A DNA stretch of 64,000 nucleotides. Origin: Flavobacterium microcysteis (GTDB lineage: Bacteria; Bacteroidota; Bacteroidia; Flavobacteriales; Flavobacteriaceae). Each line of letters begins with the position of its first letter. Position 1 is the stretch's first letter. The DNA lies in NCBI RefSeq assembly GCF_006385255.1, contig NZ_VFJE01000051.1:246339-310338 (forward strand), in the 5' to 3' direction. The translations under genes were made by a program, and so were the position numbers. Below, piece after piece: positions 45,119 through 54,786 of the stretch. The notes beneath the pieces were generated by a model. It was given only the letters and a program-made list of their open reading frames with translations, did no database searches and was not told the origin of the DNA.

Positions 45119-45757
45119 ATGAAAAAGACCTTATTTTTAATATTGATTCTGTTAACGGCATCATTCAGTTATGGGCAAAAAAAGGGAGCTAAAAAGAAAG
45201 CCGCTGCAAAGCCAGCCTCAACAGCACTTGCAAAAGCAGATAATCTTACTGCTGAAATTGTGAAAGGAAACTTTTATTTGTTCATCAACAATGGTAAAGC
45301 TAAAAAAGACACTATAGGAATTAAAACGGTTGACGAAAATAGCCTACCTAAGAATTGTGCGCTCAAAGCCTTTTCTGCAAAAGGAACGCCTTTATATTTG
45401 CTAACCTGGACAGAAGAGCAGACCACTAAAACGGATTTAAAGACGGAGGTTCGCAGTGTATTGTTTTCTGAGGTATATGATGTCCCAACAAAGACAAAAC
45501 TGTTTTCAAATCAGCAAACGACTACCAATATTACAGAGAAAGTATTTCTTGATAGGCTAAAAAATGCTTCAGAAACACAGGAAAAGGTGAGGAGAGAAGG
45601 TTTTGAATTTTCCTTGACAGCTGATGGTGATATTGTCCAAAAGAACAAAACACAACAGAATACGTTTGCGTTTAATGCGGCTGATAAGAAGTACGTTGAA
45701 GGAAAGACAACCAGTACAGCTCCCGCTGCAACGCCTGCAAAGAAAAAGAAGGCTTAA
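45119..45757 (+). CDS. Unrecognised exported lysine-rich protein
   Basis: The 212-aa product starts MKKTLFLILILLTASFSYGQ, a standard signal peptide; an in-frame start 63 bp upstream would give a hydrophobic leader and is rejected. The mature N-terminus is KKGAKKKAAAKPAST and the C-terminus is TPAKKKKA, so both ends are strongly basic. The middle has strands such as NFYLFINNGKAKKDTIGIKTV and GTPLYLLTWTEEQTTKTDL. No family is recognised. The basic tails could bind nucleic acid or acidic cell-wall polymers, which is speculation. Confidence 0.8.
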   Translation: MKKTLFLILILLTASFSYGQKKGAKKKAAAKPASTALAKADNLTAEIVKGNFYLFINNGKAKKDTIGIKTVDENSLPKNCALKAFSAKGTPLYLLTWTEEQTTKTDLKTEVRSVLFSEVYDVPTKTKLFSNQQTTTNITEKVFLDRLKNASETQEKVRREGFEFSLTADGDIVQKNKTQQNTFAFNAADKKYVEGKTTSTAPAATPAKKKKA

Positions 45758-45765
45758 CCAGTTAT

Positions 45766-45794
45766 AAAAAACCGAGCTACATGCTCGGTTTTTT
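45766..45794. terminator. Bidirectional terminator
   Basis: AAAAAACCGAGC-TACAT-GCTCGGTTTTTT, between the convergent 212-aa gene and the 232-aa paralogue. Confidence 0.9.
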
Positions 45795-45802
45795 ATTTGT
45801 TT

Positions 45803-46501
45803 TTATCTGAAAAGATTGCCTATGGAATGGAAGATTCTTCCGAAGAAGGTTCTTCGAGGGGCTATTGCACCAATTAGCGCCGTCATTTCCAGGTTTGGTT
45901 CTAATTTGATTATAATCGGTTTTTTAGAGTCAACGGTAACAGATGTTTGATTATAACCAACAAGTTGAAATATCAATATATCGCCATTACTAGCTTTAAT
46001 TGAAAATTTGCCGTCAAAATCTGTCTGTGTATTAATTGGTTTTCCGTTAATTGATACAAGTACACCAGGCAATGGCAAACTCAAACTATCTTCGTTGTCG
46101 AATACAAAACCTGTAATTTCTATATCAGGATCAGAAGAATTGTCTATTGTTTTTTCAATATTGTTTTTTTCTTCTGTCTGTTCTGTCTTTACATTTTCCT
46201 GAGCATAAATCTCTTGGTTTCCTAAGCTCAAAAAACTCAATATTCCTGAAACCCCTGCTATCCAAATACTGCTTTTTTCTTTTGGCAACCTCAAGTCCTT
46301 ATTGAGTTGCGATACCAAAAAACGTCCGCATATATTGGATTCAGAGTTGATTTTCTGAATAAGCTGCTTGTCAGAAAGTCGAGTGAAATCATATACTGTT
46401 TTCTGGCACGAATTGCAGAACCGGCCTTTTTCAGTAACAGTCATCCCATGCCAATTTTCATGGCAGGGTTTAGGAATTGATAGGTTGATTTTGCCGGACA
46501 T
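45803..46501 (-). CDS. Carboxypeptidase-regulatory-like membrane protein, copy 2
   Basis: The 232-aa protein has a cysteine-rich cytoplasmic N-terminus (PKPCHENWHGM, GRFCNSCQKTVYDF, SNICGRFLV). A single transmembrane segment follows (IWIAGVSGILSFLSLG), and then a carboxypeptidase-regulatory-like beta-sandwich (LPGVLVSINGKP, DGKFSIKASNGD, LVGYNQTSVTV). The C-terminus is FFGRIFHSIGNLFR. The N-terminal motif occurs in many Bacteroidota proteins of unknown role. It is a close tandem copy of the next upstream gene, 12 bp away; the N-terminal about 100 residues are nearly identical while the domain after that has diverged. The products probably act at the inner membrane facing the periplasm. Confidence 0.85.
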   Translation of the reverse strand: MSGKINLSIPKPCHENWHGMTVTEKGRFCNSCQKTVYDFTRLSDKQLIQKINSESNICGRFLVSQLNKDLRLPKEKSSIWIAGVSGILSFLSLGNQEIYAQENVKTEQTEEKNNIEKTIDNSSDPDIEITGFVFDNEDSLSLPLPGVLVSINGKPINTQTDFDGKFSIKASNGDILIFQLVGYNQTSVTVDSKKPIIIKLEPNLEMTALIGAIAPRRTFFGRIFHSIGNLFR

Positions 46502-46513
46502 ATATGATTGCTT

Positions 46514-47203
46514 TTATCTAAAAAGATTACCTATGGAATGGAAGACTCTTCCGAAAAAGGTTCTTCGTTTTTCAATAATTGCACCACCTAAATACATTTC
46601 TGAATCTTCTAAAATAATAGCTACATTTTTTTGAGAAGTTACAATAATGGTTTTTGTTTTATAGCCAACATAATTAAACTTCAAAGAATCTTCTTTTTTA
46701 GCTTTAATTGAGAATTTGCCATCAAGATCTGTTTGCACAATAATTGGCTTTCCGCTAATTGAAACAAAAACACCAGGTAAAGGCAATCCGTTTTGTTCTG
46801 TTACAGTTCCGATAACTTCTATGTCACTAGCAGAAGAAGAGTTGTCGATTATTTTTTCAACATTGTTTTTTTCTTCTGTCTGTTCTGTATTAACACTTTC
46901 CTGAGCATAAGCCTCTTGGTTGCCCAAACTCAAAAAACTCAATATCCCTGAAATTCCGGCAATCCAAATACTGCTTTTTTCTTTTGGAACTCTTAAGTCT
47001 TTATTGAGTTGTGATACCAAAAAACGGCCACATATATTGGATTCAGAATTGATTTTTTCAATAAGTTGTTTGTCAGAAAGTCGAGTGAAATCATATACTG
47101 TTTTCTGGCACGAATTACAGAACCGGCCTTTTTCGGCAACAGTCATTCCATACCAATTTTCATGGCAGGGTTTAGGAATGGATATGTTGACTTTGCCGGA
47201 CAT
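46514..47203 (-). CDS. Carboxypeptidase-regulatory-like membrane protein, copy 1
   Basis: The 229-aa tandem paralogue shares the cysteine motifs (PKPCHENWYGM, GRFCNSCQKTVYDF), transmembrane helix and end (FFGRVFHSIGNLFR) with the downstream copy. The regulatory-like domain differs (EVIGTVTEQNGLPLPGVFVS, LKFNYVGYKTKTIIV). The gene starts 6 bp after the glutaminyl-cyclase gene, so the three form one operon. The function of these small anchored beta-sandwich proteins is not established. Confidence 0.85.
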   Translation of the reverse strand: MSGKVNISIPKPCHENWYGMTVAEKGRFCNSCQKTVYDFTRLSDKQLIEKINSESNICGRFLVSQLNKDLRVPKEKSSIWIAGISGILSFLSLGNQEAYAQESVNTEQTEEKNNVEKIIDNSSSASDIEVIGTVTEQNGLPLPGVFVSISGKPIIVQTDLDGKFSIKAKKEDSLKFNYVGYKTKTIIVTSQKNVAIILEDSEMYLGGAIIEKRRTFFGRVFHSIGNLFR

Positions 47204-47209
47204 ACAAGC

Positions 47210-48271
47210 TTATTCCGAAACCTTGATTTCAAACATTTTATTCCATCTTTTTCCGGTAACAAAAAGCGTTTTGGTTTTAGGATTGTAAGCCAAACCGTTC
47301 AATACATCATTACCCAAATCGTGGCCCATCATGTTTACTTTTGTTTTTAGCTCTCTCAGGTCAATGATGCCTTCAACAGCACCAGTTTTTGGGTTGATGA
47401 CAGCTACAGCGTCTTTTTGATAAACATTTCCGTAGATTTTTCCATTAACCCATTCCAATTCATTAACAGCTTTTATCTTGCTGCCTTCAGAGTATACATT
47501 GATATAATCGATTTCTTTCATGGTTTCCGGATCTAATATCCAGATTTTTTCAGTTCCGTCAGACTGGTAAATCTGTTTTCCGTCATTACACAATCCCCAG
47601 CCTTCTATTTTTTTGAAATATTGAAAAGTCTTGATTTGTTTTAGGTTATCTGCATTATAGATAAAACCTGTATTTTCCTGCCAGGTTAGTTGGTATACCT
47701 TGTTGTTTAAGATTGTAATTCCTTCTCCAAAATATCTCCCTTCAAGATTGACAGTTTGGTAGGATTCTCCGGTTTTATAGTCCGTTTTTATCAATTTGGA
47801 AGTACCACGTTGTCCGGTTCCTTCAAATAAGGTATCTCTATAAAATTCCAATCCCTGTGTATACGAACTTTCATTATGAGGATAGGTATTTACGATAGTA
47901 TAAGAAAGCAATTTTGGCTTCACATTGGAAACCACTTCAATTCGGGCATCCGTTTCTACATTTTGACCGTCATAATATACGGTTGCTTTTATTTGCTGAT
48001 AACCCAATTTAGAATCGGCTAAAGGAAAATCGAACTTGTTATTTCCTTTGACTGCACCAACTCTTTTTTCGTTTATAGAATAGACTATCGAATCGATGGT
48101 CATGTTTTTATCGTTTTTCATGACCAAAGAAAGTGATTCTTGGGGCTGATATGACGCTTTTAAGGCAGCTTGATCAATGCTGAATAAATTTTTTTCATCA
48201 TTTTCATTGTCTCTGCAGGATACAAGTACTGTTCCTAATAAAATGAATGCTAATAGTTTATGATTTTTCAT
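47210..48271 (-). CDS. Glutaminyl-peptide cyclotransferase lipoprotein
   Basis: The 353-aa lipoprotein (lipobox VLVSC, cysteine 19) converts N-terminal glutamine to pyroglutamate. It starts at ATG 48271 (MKNHKLLAFILLG); an in-frame start 30 bp earlier is less likely. After an N-terminal Ig-like region (about residues 20-105) comes a beta-propeller of the bacterial QC family, with motifs PHNESSYTQGLEFY, GTGQRGTSKLIK, LNELEWVNGKIYGNV and MGHDLGNDVLNGLAYNP. Pyroglutamate caps are common on exported Bacteroidota proteins, consistent with a periplasmic role. It is the first gene of the operon with the two paralogues. Confidence 0.9.
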   Translation of the reverse strand: MKNHKLLAFILLGTVLVSCRDNENDEKNLFSIDQAALKASYQPQESLSLVMKNDKNMTIDSIVYSINEKRVGAVKGNNKFDFPLADSKLGYQQIKATVYYDGQNVETDARIEVVSNVKPKLLSYTIVNTYPHNESSYTQGLEFYRDTLFEGTGQRGTSKLIKTDYKTGESYQTVNLEGRYFGEGITILNNKVYQLTWQENTGFIYNADNLKQIKTFQYFKKIEGWGLCNDGKQIYQSDGTEKIWILDPETMKEIDYINVYSEGSKIKAVNELEWVNGKIYGNVYQKDAVAVINPKTGAVEGIIDLRELKTKVNMMGHDLGNDVLNGLAYNPKTKTLFVTGKRWNKMFEIKVSE

Positions 48272-48327
48272 TGTTTTAAAATTGATTATGACAATATACA
48301 ACCTTTATTTTATAACCGCCAATGGCC

Positions 48328-48357
48328 TTGCAAAAATATAAAATGTTTGTATATTTG
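48328..48357 (+). promoter_or_regulatory. Promoter of SRP RNA gene
   Basis: TTG at 48328-48330 and TATATTTG at 48350-48357, 19 nt apart, fit the Bacteroidota -33/-7 promoter. The RNA would begin about 5 nt downstream. Confidence 0.65.
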
Positions 48358-48361
48358 CACC

Positions 48362-48455
48362 GGCAAGTCCTACACGACCAGCTCCTGCAGACTCCCCCAG
48401 GGTGGGAACACAGCAAGGGTAAGCGGTTGTAGCGGTGCGATGTAGGTCGCTTGCC
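48362..48455 (+). ncRNA. ffs: Small signal recognition particle RNA (4.5S type)
   Basis: The about 94-nt RNA folds into one long hairpin; the ends GGCAAG and CTTGCC pair. The apical region has the SRP domain IV pattern: CCCCCAGG, a GUG stem, a GGAA tetraloop, CAC, then AGCAAGGG with the asymmetric AGCA side. It is followed by a T-tract (TTTTTTTT). SRP RNA binds Ffh and targets membrane proteins to the translocon. The strand follows from the tetraloop motif and the promoter. Confidence 0.92.
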
Positions 48456-48498
48456 ATTTTTTTTAATCTTCCCTTTGCGGAGGATTTTTTGTTTTTAG

Positions 48499-48527
48499 CC
48501 CTTTCAGGGTTTTAGACCCTGAAAGGG
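48499..48527. repeat. Palindromic repeat CCCTTTCAGGG
   Basis: A perfect 11-bp inverted repeat (CCCTTTCAGGG / CCCTGAAAGGG) with a 7-nt loop lies between SRP RNA and the SDR gene. There is no T-tract, so it looks more like a REP-type palindrome than a terminator. Confidence 0.6.
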
Positions 48528-48586
48528 TTTGGATAAAAAATAAACACTAAATTTGGCTTCAATTTCTAAACTTCTAAGAAGTCAAA

Positions 48587-49390
48587 ATGTCTAAAACTAT
48601 ATTAATTACAGGCGGTTCTTCGGGAATCGGAAAATCAATAGGAGAGTATCTGACCCAAAAAGGCTATACGGTTTTTGGTACCAGTCGTAATCCGGAGCGT
48701 GTTACGGATTCTAAATTTCCTTTGGTAGCACTTGATGTAAGGGATGTTGAAAGTATTAAAAACGCTGTTTCCGAAGTCATACAAAAAGCAGGAAGATTGG
48801 ATGTAGTAATCAATAATGCAGGTGTAGGAATTACAGGGCCGTTAGAAGAAATCCCAACATCTGAAATCAAAAACAATTTCGAAACCAATTTTTTTGGACC
48901 TATAGAAGTCATGAAAGCCGTATTGCCGCAAATGCGCTCTCAGAAATCGGGCCTAATCATTAATATTACTTCTATTGCAGGTTATATGGGATTGCCGTAC
49001 AGGAGCGTTTATTCGGCTTCAAAAGGAGCCTTGGAATTGATTACCGAAGCTCTACGTATGGAAGTTAAAAACTTTGGAATAAAAATTACCAACATAGCTC
49101 CCGGAGATTTTGCTACCAATATTGCATCAGGAAGATTTCATGCACCTTTAATAAAAGGTTCTGCCTATGAAAAACCTTATGGAGATACACTTAAAATGAT
49201 GGACGAGCATGTCGATTCAGGAAGTAATCCCGATATGATGGCAATTGCCGTTGCAAAAATCATAGCAACTCCTAATCCGAAGATCCATTATAAAGTAGGC
49301 GCCTTTATGCAAAAATTTTCTATTGTCTTAAAGCGGATACTGCCGGATAAAGTTTATGAAAAAATGCTAATGAACCATTATAAATTGTAA
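48587..49390 (+). CDS. Short-chain dehydrogenase/reductase
   Basis: The 267-aa SDR enzyme has the glycine-rich cofactor motif TGGSSGIGKSIG at its N-terminus, the structural NNAG motif (VVINNAGVGITG), the serine in NITSIAGYMG and the catalytic YxxxK (YSASKGALEL). It is the classical SDR length. Substrate and NAD/NADP choice are not determined. The gene stands between the SRP RNA gene and transaldolase gene, 69 bp upstream of the latter. Confidence 0.92.
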   Translation: MSKTILITGGSSGIGKSIGEYLTQKGYTVFGTSRNPERVTDSKFPLVALDVRDVESIKNAVSEVIQKAGRLDVVINNAGVGITGPLEEIPTSEIKNNFETNFFGPIEVMKAVLPQMRSQKSGLIINITSIAGYMGLPYRSVYSASKGALELITEALRMEVKNFGIKITNIAPGDFATNIASGRFHAPLIKGSAYEKPYGDTLKMMDEHVDSGSNPDMMAIAVAKIIATPNPKIHYKVGAFMQKFSIVLKRILPDKVYEKMLMNHYKL

Positions 49391-49459
49391 TTTTGCAACC
49401 GAATTTTGAGTTTTTACTCAATACCTTAAAGCAGAAACACACAAATTAAATTATAACAA

Positions 49460-50116
49460 ATGAAATTTTTTATTGACACAGCTAATCTGGCTCAAATTAA
49501 AGAAGCACAAGCACTTGGTGTATTGGATGGCGTAACTACTAATCCTTCATTGATGGCAAAAGAAGGCATCACAGGAAAGAACAATATCTTAAAACACTAT
49601 GTAGATATTTGTAATCTTGTAGAAGGAGATGTAAGCGCTGAAGTAAATGCACTTGATTTTGAGGGCATGGTAAAAGAAGGTGAGGAGCTAGCTGAATTGC
49701 ATGAGCAGATTGTAGTAAAATTGCCAATGACCAAAGAAGGTGTAATGGCTGCAAAATATTTTTCTGATAAAGGAATCAAGACAAACGTTACATTGGTATT
49801 CTCTGCAGGACAGGCTTTATTGGCTGCAAAAGCTGGAGCTACTTATGTTTCGCCATTTATTGGCCGTTTGGATGATGTTTCTACAGACGGTTTGAACCTG
49901 ATTCAGGAAATCCGTGAGATTTATGACAATTATGGTTTTGAGACAGAAATTTTGGCTGCTTCAGTGCGTCACACAATGCATATCGTTAACTGTGCTAAAA
50001 TTGGTGCAGATGTAATGACAGGACCACTTTCTGCTATCACAGGCTTGTTGAAACACCCATTAACAGATATCGGATTGGCTCAATTTATAGCTGATTTCGA
50101 AAAAGGAAATAAATAA
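49460..50116 (+). CDS. tal: Transaldolase / fructose-6-phosphate aldolase
   Basis: The 218-aa enzyme belongs to the short transaldolase (TalC/FSA) subfamily. The Schiff-base lysine is in [11 protein letters not shown], and other family motifs are [58 protein letters not shown] and [12 protein letters not shown]. It transfers dihydroxyacetone units in the pentose phosphate pathway. The short subfamily also includes FSA-type aldolases; the sequence alone does not separate them. A terminator follows. Confidence 0.95.
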   Translation: MKFFIDTANLAQIKEAQALGVLDGVTTNPSLMAKEGITGKNNILKHYVDICNLVEGDVSAEVNALDFEGMVKEGEELAELHEQIVVKLPMTKEGVMAAKYFSDKGIKTNVTLVFSAGQALLAAKAGATYVSPFIGRLDDVSTDGLNLIQEIREIYDNYGFETEILAASVRHTMHIVNCAKIGADVMTGPLSAITGLLKHPLTDIGLAQFIADFEKGNK

Positions 50117-50133
50117 TACAGAGTATTTGATAT

Positions 50134-50165
50134 AAAAAAATCCCGCCTAATAGCGGGATTTTTTG
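50134..50165 (+). terminator. Terminator after transaldolase gene
   Basis: AAAAAAATCCCGC and GCGGGATTTTTT form a stem with a 6-nt loop and T-tract. Confidence 0.9.
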
Positions 50166-50232
50166 TTTGTAGTATTTAGTTTTTATTTGATTATCGGAGA
50201 AATATATATCCAATAAGTATATATATGTGCAC

Positions 50233-50258
50233 TCTTTGCGACTCTGCGCCTTTGCGAG
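50233..50258. repeat. Short degenerate repeat CTTTGCGA type
   Basis: Units CTTTGCGA, CTCTGCGC and CTTTGCGAG follow each other just beyond the 3' end of the thioredoxin-fold lipoprotein gene. They are simple intergenic repeats of the kind seen elsewhere in this window. Confidence 0.5.
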
Positions 50259-50260
50259 CA

Positions 50261-51670
50261 TTATTTCAGGTGGTCAACAAACTTAACATCGAATAGATTT
50301 ACGAAAGCGTTGTTGATTGTCCCGTCCGCATTTGTAATGATGGCGCGGTGTATTTTTGTGATAACCCATTTCTGTTTTAGTTCTTCAAAATCTTTTACTC
50401 GGAATTCTTCGATTTTTTCGAATTTGTATTTGGAAAGATTGTTTTTCCATTTTGACTGGTTATCATCAACATTGATGGCGATAAAATTATAGCCAGGATG
50501 TTTGGCTTTTAATTCCATTGCTTTTTTATGTGCTGTCTCAAAATGGGCTTTTGCGTTTTCGGTCCAAAAGAAAATGACTGTTTTTCCTTTAATAATATTT
50601 TCACTGCTTACTGTTTCTCCATCAAGGCCAATCAGACCTACATTAGGTAAAGGATTTCCGCTTTTCAGCATTTGGATTGCATTACCTATTTTGGTGATTT
50701 CGTTCTGATTTCCTTTATCCGTAGAAAGTTCGTTATACCGGTCAAGGAATTTTTTATTATTGAGGATATGCTGATCTTCTAAAAGATAGGCAAAAGCAAT
50801 ATTGTCTAGAATAGCATTTTTGATTTCAGGATTTTTGAAAAGCGTATCGGCAATATTCAATTTGGTAATATTCATTTCCAAAGCCTTGTCTTCGGGAGAA
50901 GCATTAGGGTCGGCTTTTTCGATTGCCATATTGTTAAGCATATAAGTAAGATACTTTACAAAAGGCGAGAAATTTGTCAGTCCCTTATTATTGTAATCAA
51001 TTTCATCACGATATTGATAAAAATCCTTTGGAAGTTTTTCGGAAACATTTTCTCCGGTTCGTATTTCGTGTATTACCGGATAAATCTCTTTTTTAGTGTA
51101 ATAAGGAAAATCAAGAGAAGCTAAGGCATAAATATCAAAATCATCGTTCCATTTCAATAATTCTTTTTTTGAATTATAATAGCTTTTTCTGGAGTGATAG
51201 GCTGAATCGATATATTTTGTGAATTTATTGAGGTCGTAATCAAACACGGTAAACATCTTGTCCCGATCTTCTTCATTCTTAAGATACATTTCCATCAGAA
51301 AATTGTTCTTTTCTTCTCCACGACCGCAAAACACGACAGATTCGTCAAAATCACTTGAATTCATGCGTACCATGATACTGTCGTTTTTGTCAAAATAGAC
51401 ATATTGGTACTCCGGTTCATGTTTAAAAGTATACAATCCGGGAGCCAATGAGTCAAATTTTTTGAAAAAACGATTGTTTCTGTCCAAAGGAATAGTGTCA
51501 ATGACTTTATTGTCCTTAAGAAACAAAACGTAGCGGTTTAATGGATTTGAAACCTCTCCACCAAAGTAAGCAGTAAAATTATCGCTTTTGAATTTCTTTT
51601 CACAGGAGCATAGAGACAACAATGAAAGGAAAGAAATCGATACGATTTTGAAAACTTTTAAATTGTGCAT
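50261..51670 (-). CDS. Thioredoxin-fold lipoprotein lacking CXXC
   Basis: The 469-aa lipoprotein (lipobox SLCSC, cysteine about 23) resembles the Bacteroidota TlpA/DUF4369-type proteins. An N-terminal beta domain (about 30-130) is followed by a helical middle and a C-terminal thioredoxin-like domain (about 340-469; VGLIGLDGETVSSENIIKGK, VIFFWTENAKAHFETAHKKA). The position that carries CXXC in active members reads TENA here, so the redox pair is lost. It may bind a partner or keep a structural role instead. Its 3' end is next to degenerate repeats. Confidence 0.82.
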   Translation of the reverse strand: MHNLKVFKIVSISFLSLLSLCSCEKKFKSDNFTAYFGGEVSNPLNRYVLFLKDNKVIDTIPLDRNNRFFKKFDSLAPGLYTFKHEPEYQYVYFDKNDSIMVRMNSSDFDESVVFCGRGEEKNNFLMEMYLKNEEDRDKMFTVFDYDLNKFTKYIDSAYHSRKSYYNSKKELLKWNDDFDIYALASLDFPYYTKKEIYPVIHEIRTGENVSEKLPKDFYQYRDEIDYNNKGLTNFSPFVKYLTYMLNNMAIEKADPNASPEDKALEMNITKLNIADTLFKNPEIKNAILDNIAFAYLLEDQHILNNKKFLDRYNELSTDKGNQNEITKIGNAIQMLKSGNPLPNVGLIGLDGETVSSENIIKGKTVIFFWTENAKAHFETAHKKAMELKAKHPGYNFIAINVDDNQSKWKNNLSKYKFEKIEEFRVKDFEELKQKWVITKIHRAIITNADGTINNAFVNLFDVKFVDHLK

Positions 51671-51814
51671 TTAATTTGAATCTAATAAACAAAAATATTC
51701 AGACGCAACCAAACTCTCTGTTAATGCATAGTTAAATATAGATATTGCCAATTATTTAGAATGCCGTTAAATAACAGAGATTTATTTGAACCGGAACTTT
51801 AGGTTATGTTTTAA

Positions 51815-53503
<1,689 letters not shown>

Positions 53504-53522
53504 ATTATAGAATAATACAAAT

Positions 53523-53558
53523 AAAAAATCCCGTTACTTGCTAGTAGCGGGATTTTTT
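53523..53558. terminator. Bidirectional terminator after ABC-F gene
   Basis: AAAAAATCCCG and CGGGATTTTTT flank an inner TAC/GTA stem; both sides carry A/T tracts. It lies between the ABC-F gene and the convergent 54-aa lipoprotein gene. Confidence 0.85.
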
Positions 53559-53589
53559 GGTTTTAATTATGGTTGGTTAGGTTGGGTGT

Positions 53590-53754
53590 TTATTTTTTAA
53601 ATCTGCTAATGATAAAAATAATTAGAGCGATAATAGCAACGACAATAAAAACGCCGACGCCAACGCCTAAGTTAAAAATTCCTTCAACCACTTCGCAACT
53701 CGAAAAGGTAAGAAGTATCAAAAGCAGTACATTTATTCTGGCTAACTTGTTCAT
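53590..53754 (-). CDS. 54-aa lipoprotein with a C-terminal membrane helix
   Basis: This short gene encodes MNKLARINVLLLILLTFSSC, where cysteine 20 is the lipidation site. An acidic turn (EVVEG) follows, then a glycine/valine stretch (IFNLGVGVGVF), a hydrophobic helix (IVVAIIALIIFIIS) and a basic end (RFKK). The protein is therefore tethered at both ends. Its terminator is shared with the ABC-F gene. A longer plus-strand frame over the same bases is a shadow. Function is unknown; small proteins of this shape occur in Flavobacteria. Confidence 0.75.
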   Translation of the reverse strand: MNKLARINVLLLILLTFSSCEVVEGIFNLGVGVGVFIVVAIIALIIFIISRFKK

Positions 53755-54211
53755 GGCTTTTTTTGTTTTGGTTTATATAGTTATAAAGGTCTTTTTTTTA
53801 AAAAGAAAAATATTACATGATTAATGTTTTTGGTTATATAATTTTAATAGAGGAGCTAAGTTGGTAAGGTTCTGAGGTGCTAAGGTTGAGTATTTTTGTT
53901 TGATAAAGAGAGAGTTATTGAAAATGAGCTTTTTTGAGTTTGCTTTTATTTGGTTTTAAATCTGTGGCAGAATAAAAATTTAGTAAAAAAAGAGGCTAAG
54001 TTGCTAAGGTTCTGAGATACTAAGTTTTGTTTTATGCTGTAAAAGAGAGAGTTGTTTGAAAGTGAGCTTTTTTGAGTTTGCTTTCATTTGGTATAAACTT
54101 TCAGATAGGTATCTCGTTTTAGTATAGAAGCAGGTTAGGGTAAAACTGTATTTTTATTTTACTTGAAAGTAAATTTTGCCTACTTTTACAAACCAAACAC
54201 AACACTTCATT
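53755..54211. other. 457-bp intergenic region with a diverged direct repeat
   Basis: Apart from the lipoprotein promoter side and the start of pyrR, the region holds two copies of a roughly 105-bp repeat (53851-53955 and 53991-54093). No protein gene or known RNA is seen. A TACTTTTA sequence just before pyrR may be its -7 element. Confidence 0.55.
53851..54093. repeat. Two diverged ~105-bp direct repeats
   Basis: Copy 1 (53851-53955) and copy 2 (53991-54093) share GCTAAGTTGSTAAGGTTCTGAG, a GAGAGAGTT block and GAGCTTTTTTGAGTTTGCTTT. Each begins with CTAAGGT-type heptamers like those at 57081-57400. They are noncoding. Confidence 0.75.
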
Positions 54212-54751
54212 ATGAGTCAAAAAATATTGCTTACTTCAAAAGAAGTCAATATCATTCTGCATCGTTTGGCCTGTCAGTTAATTGAAAAGCATCTTGATTT
54301 TTCAGATACGATTCTTGTAGGAATCCAGCCTCGCGGAACCTTTTTGGCAGAACGCCTGAAGGAATTGCTTTTAAAAGAATACAAAGTACAGGATGTCGCT
54401 TTAGGCTATCTGGACATTACTTTTTTTAGAGATGATTTCCGTAGGACAGAAAAACCTCTCGAAGCCAATAAAACACAGATCAACTTTTTGGTAGAAAATA
54501 AGAAAGTCATTTTTATTGATGATGTATTATATACCGGAAGGAGTATTCGTTCTGCTTTGACAGCCATTCAATCCTTTGGAAGACCATCAGAAATTGAACT
54601 GCTGGTTTTGATTGATAGACGATTTAGCCGCCATTTGCCAATCCAACCAGATTATAGAGGTAGACAGGTCGACTCCATAAATAATGAAAAGGTAAAAGTA
54701 TGCTGGAAAGAGCAGGAGGGAGAAGATGTAGTATACTTGGTAACTAATTAG
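54212..54751 (+). CDS. pyrR: Bifunctional PyrR regulator/uracil phosphoribosyltransferase
   Basis: The 179-aa product (ATG 54212, MSQKILLTSKEVN) is a phosphoribosyltransferase-fold protein. The PRPP-binding loop is VIFIDDVLYTGRSIRSAL. Other family motifs are VGIQPRGTFLAERL, LGYLDITFFRDDFRR and LVLIDRRFSRHLPIQPDYRGRQVD. In Gram-positives PyrR attenuates pyr operons by binding RNA; here it is directly upstream of pyrB, so control of pyrimidine synthesis or salvage of uracil is likely. No PyrR anti-terminator was identified. An upstream TTG start is rejected. Confidence 0.92.
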   Translation: MSQKILLTSKEVNIILHRLACQLIEKHLDFSDTILVGIQPRGTFLAERLKELLLKEYKVQDVALGYLDITFFRDDFRRTEKPLEANKTQINFLVENKKVIFIDDVLYTGRSIRSALTAIQSFGRPSEIELLVLIDRRFSRHLPIQPDYRGRQVDSINNEKVKVCWKEQEGEDVVYLVTN

Positions 54752-54786
54752 TTCTTATAAATAACAACACAACAACACATATAAAA

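Noticed and set aside
48499..48527. Palindrome as the SRP RNA terminator
   Set aside because: The SRP RNA already ends in its own stem plus T-tract, and the palindrome lacks a T-tract.
53573..53824. Plus-strand 83-aa frame after the ABC-F gene
   Set aside because: It runs over the terminator side and is antisense to the 54-aa lipoprotein, whose lipobox and membrane helix are far more protein-like.
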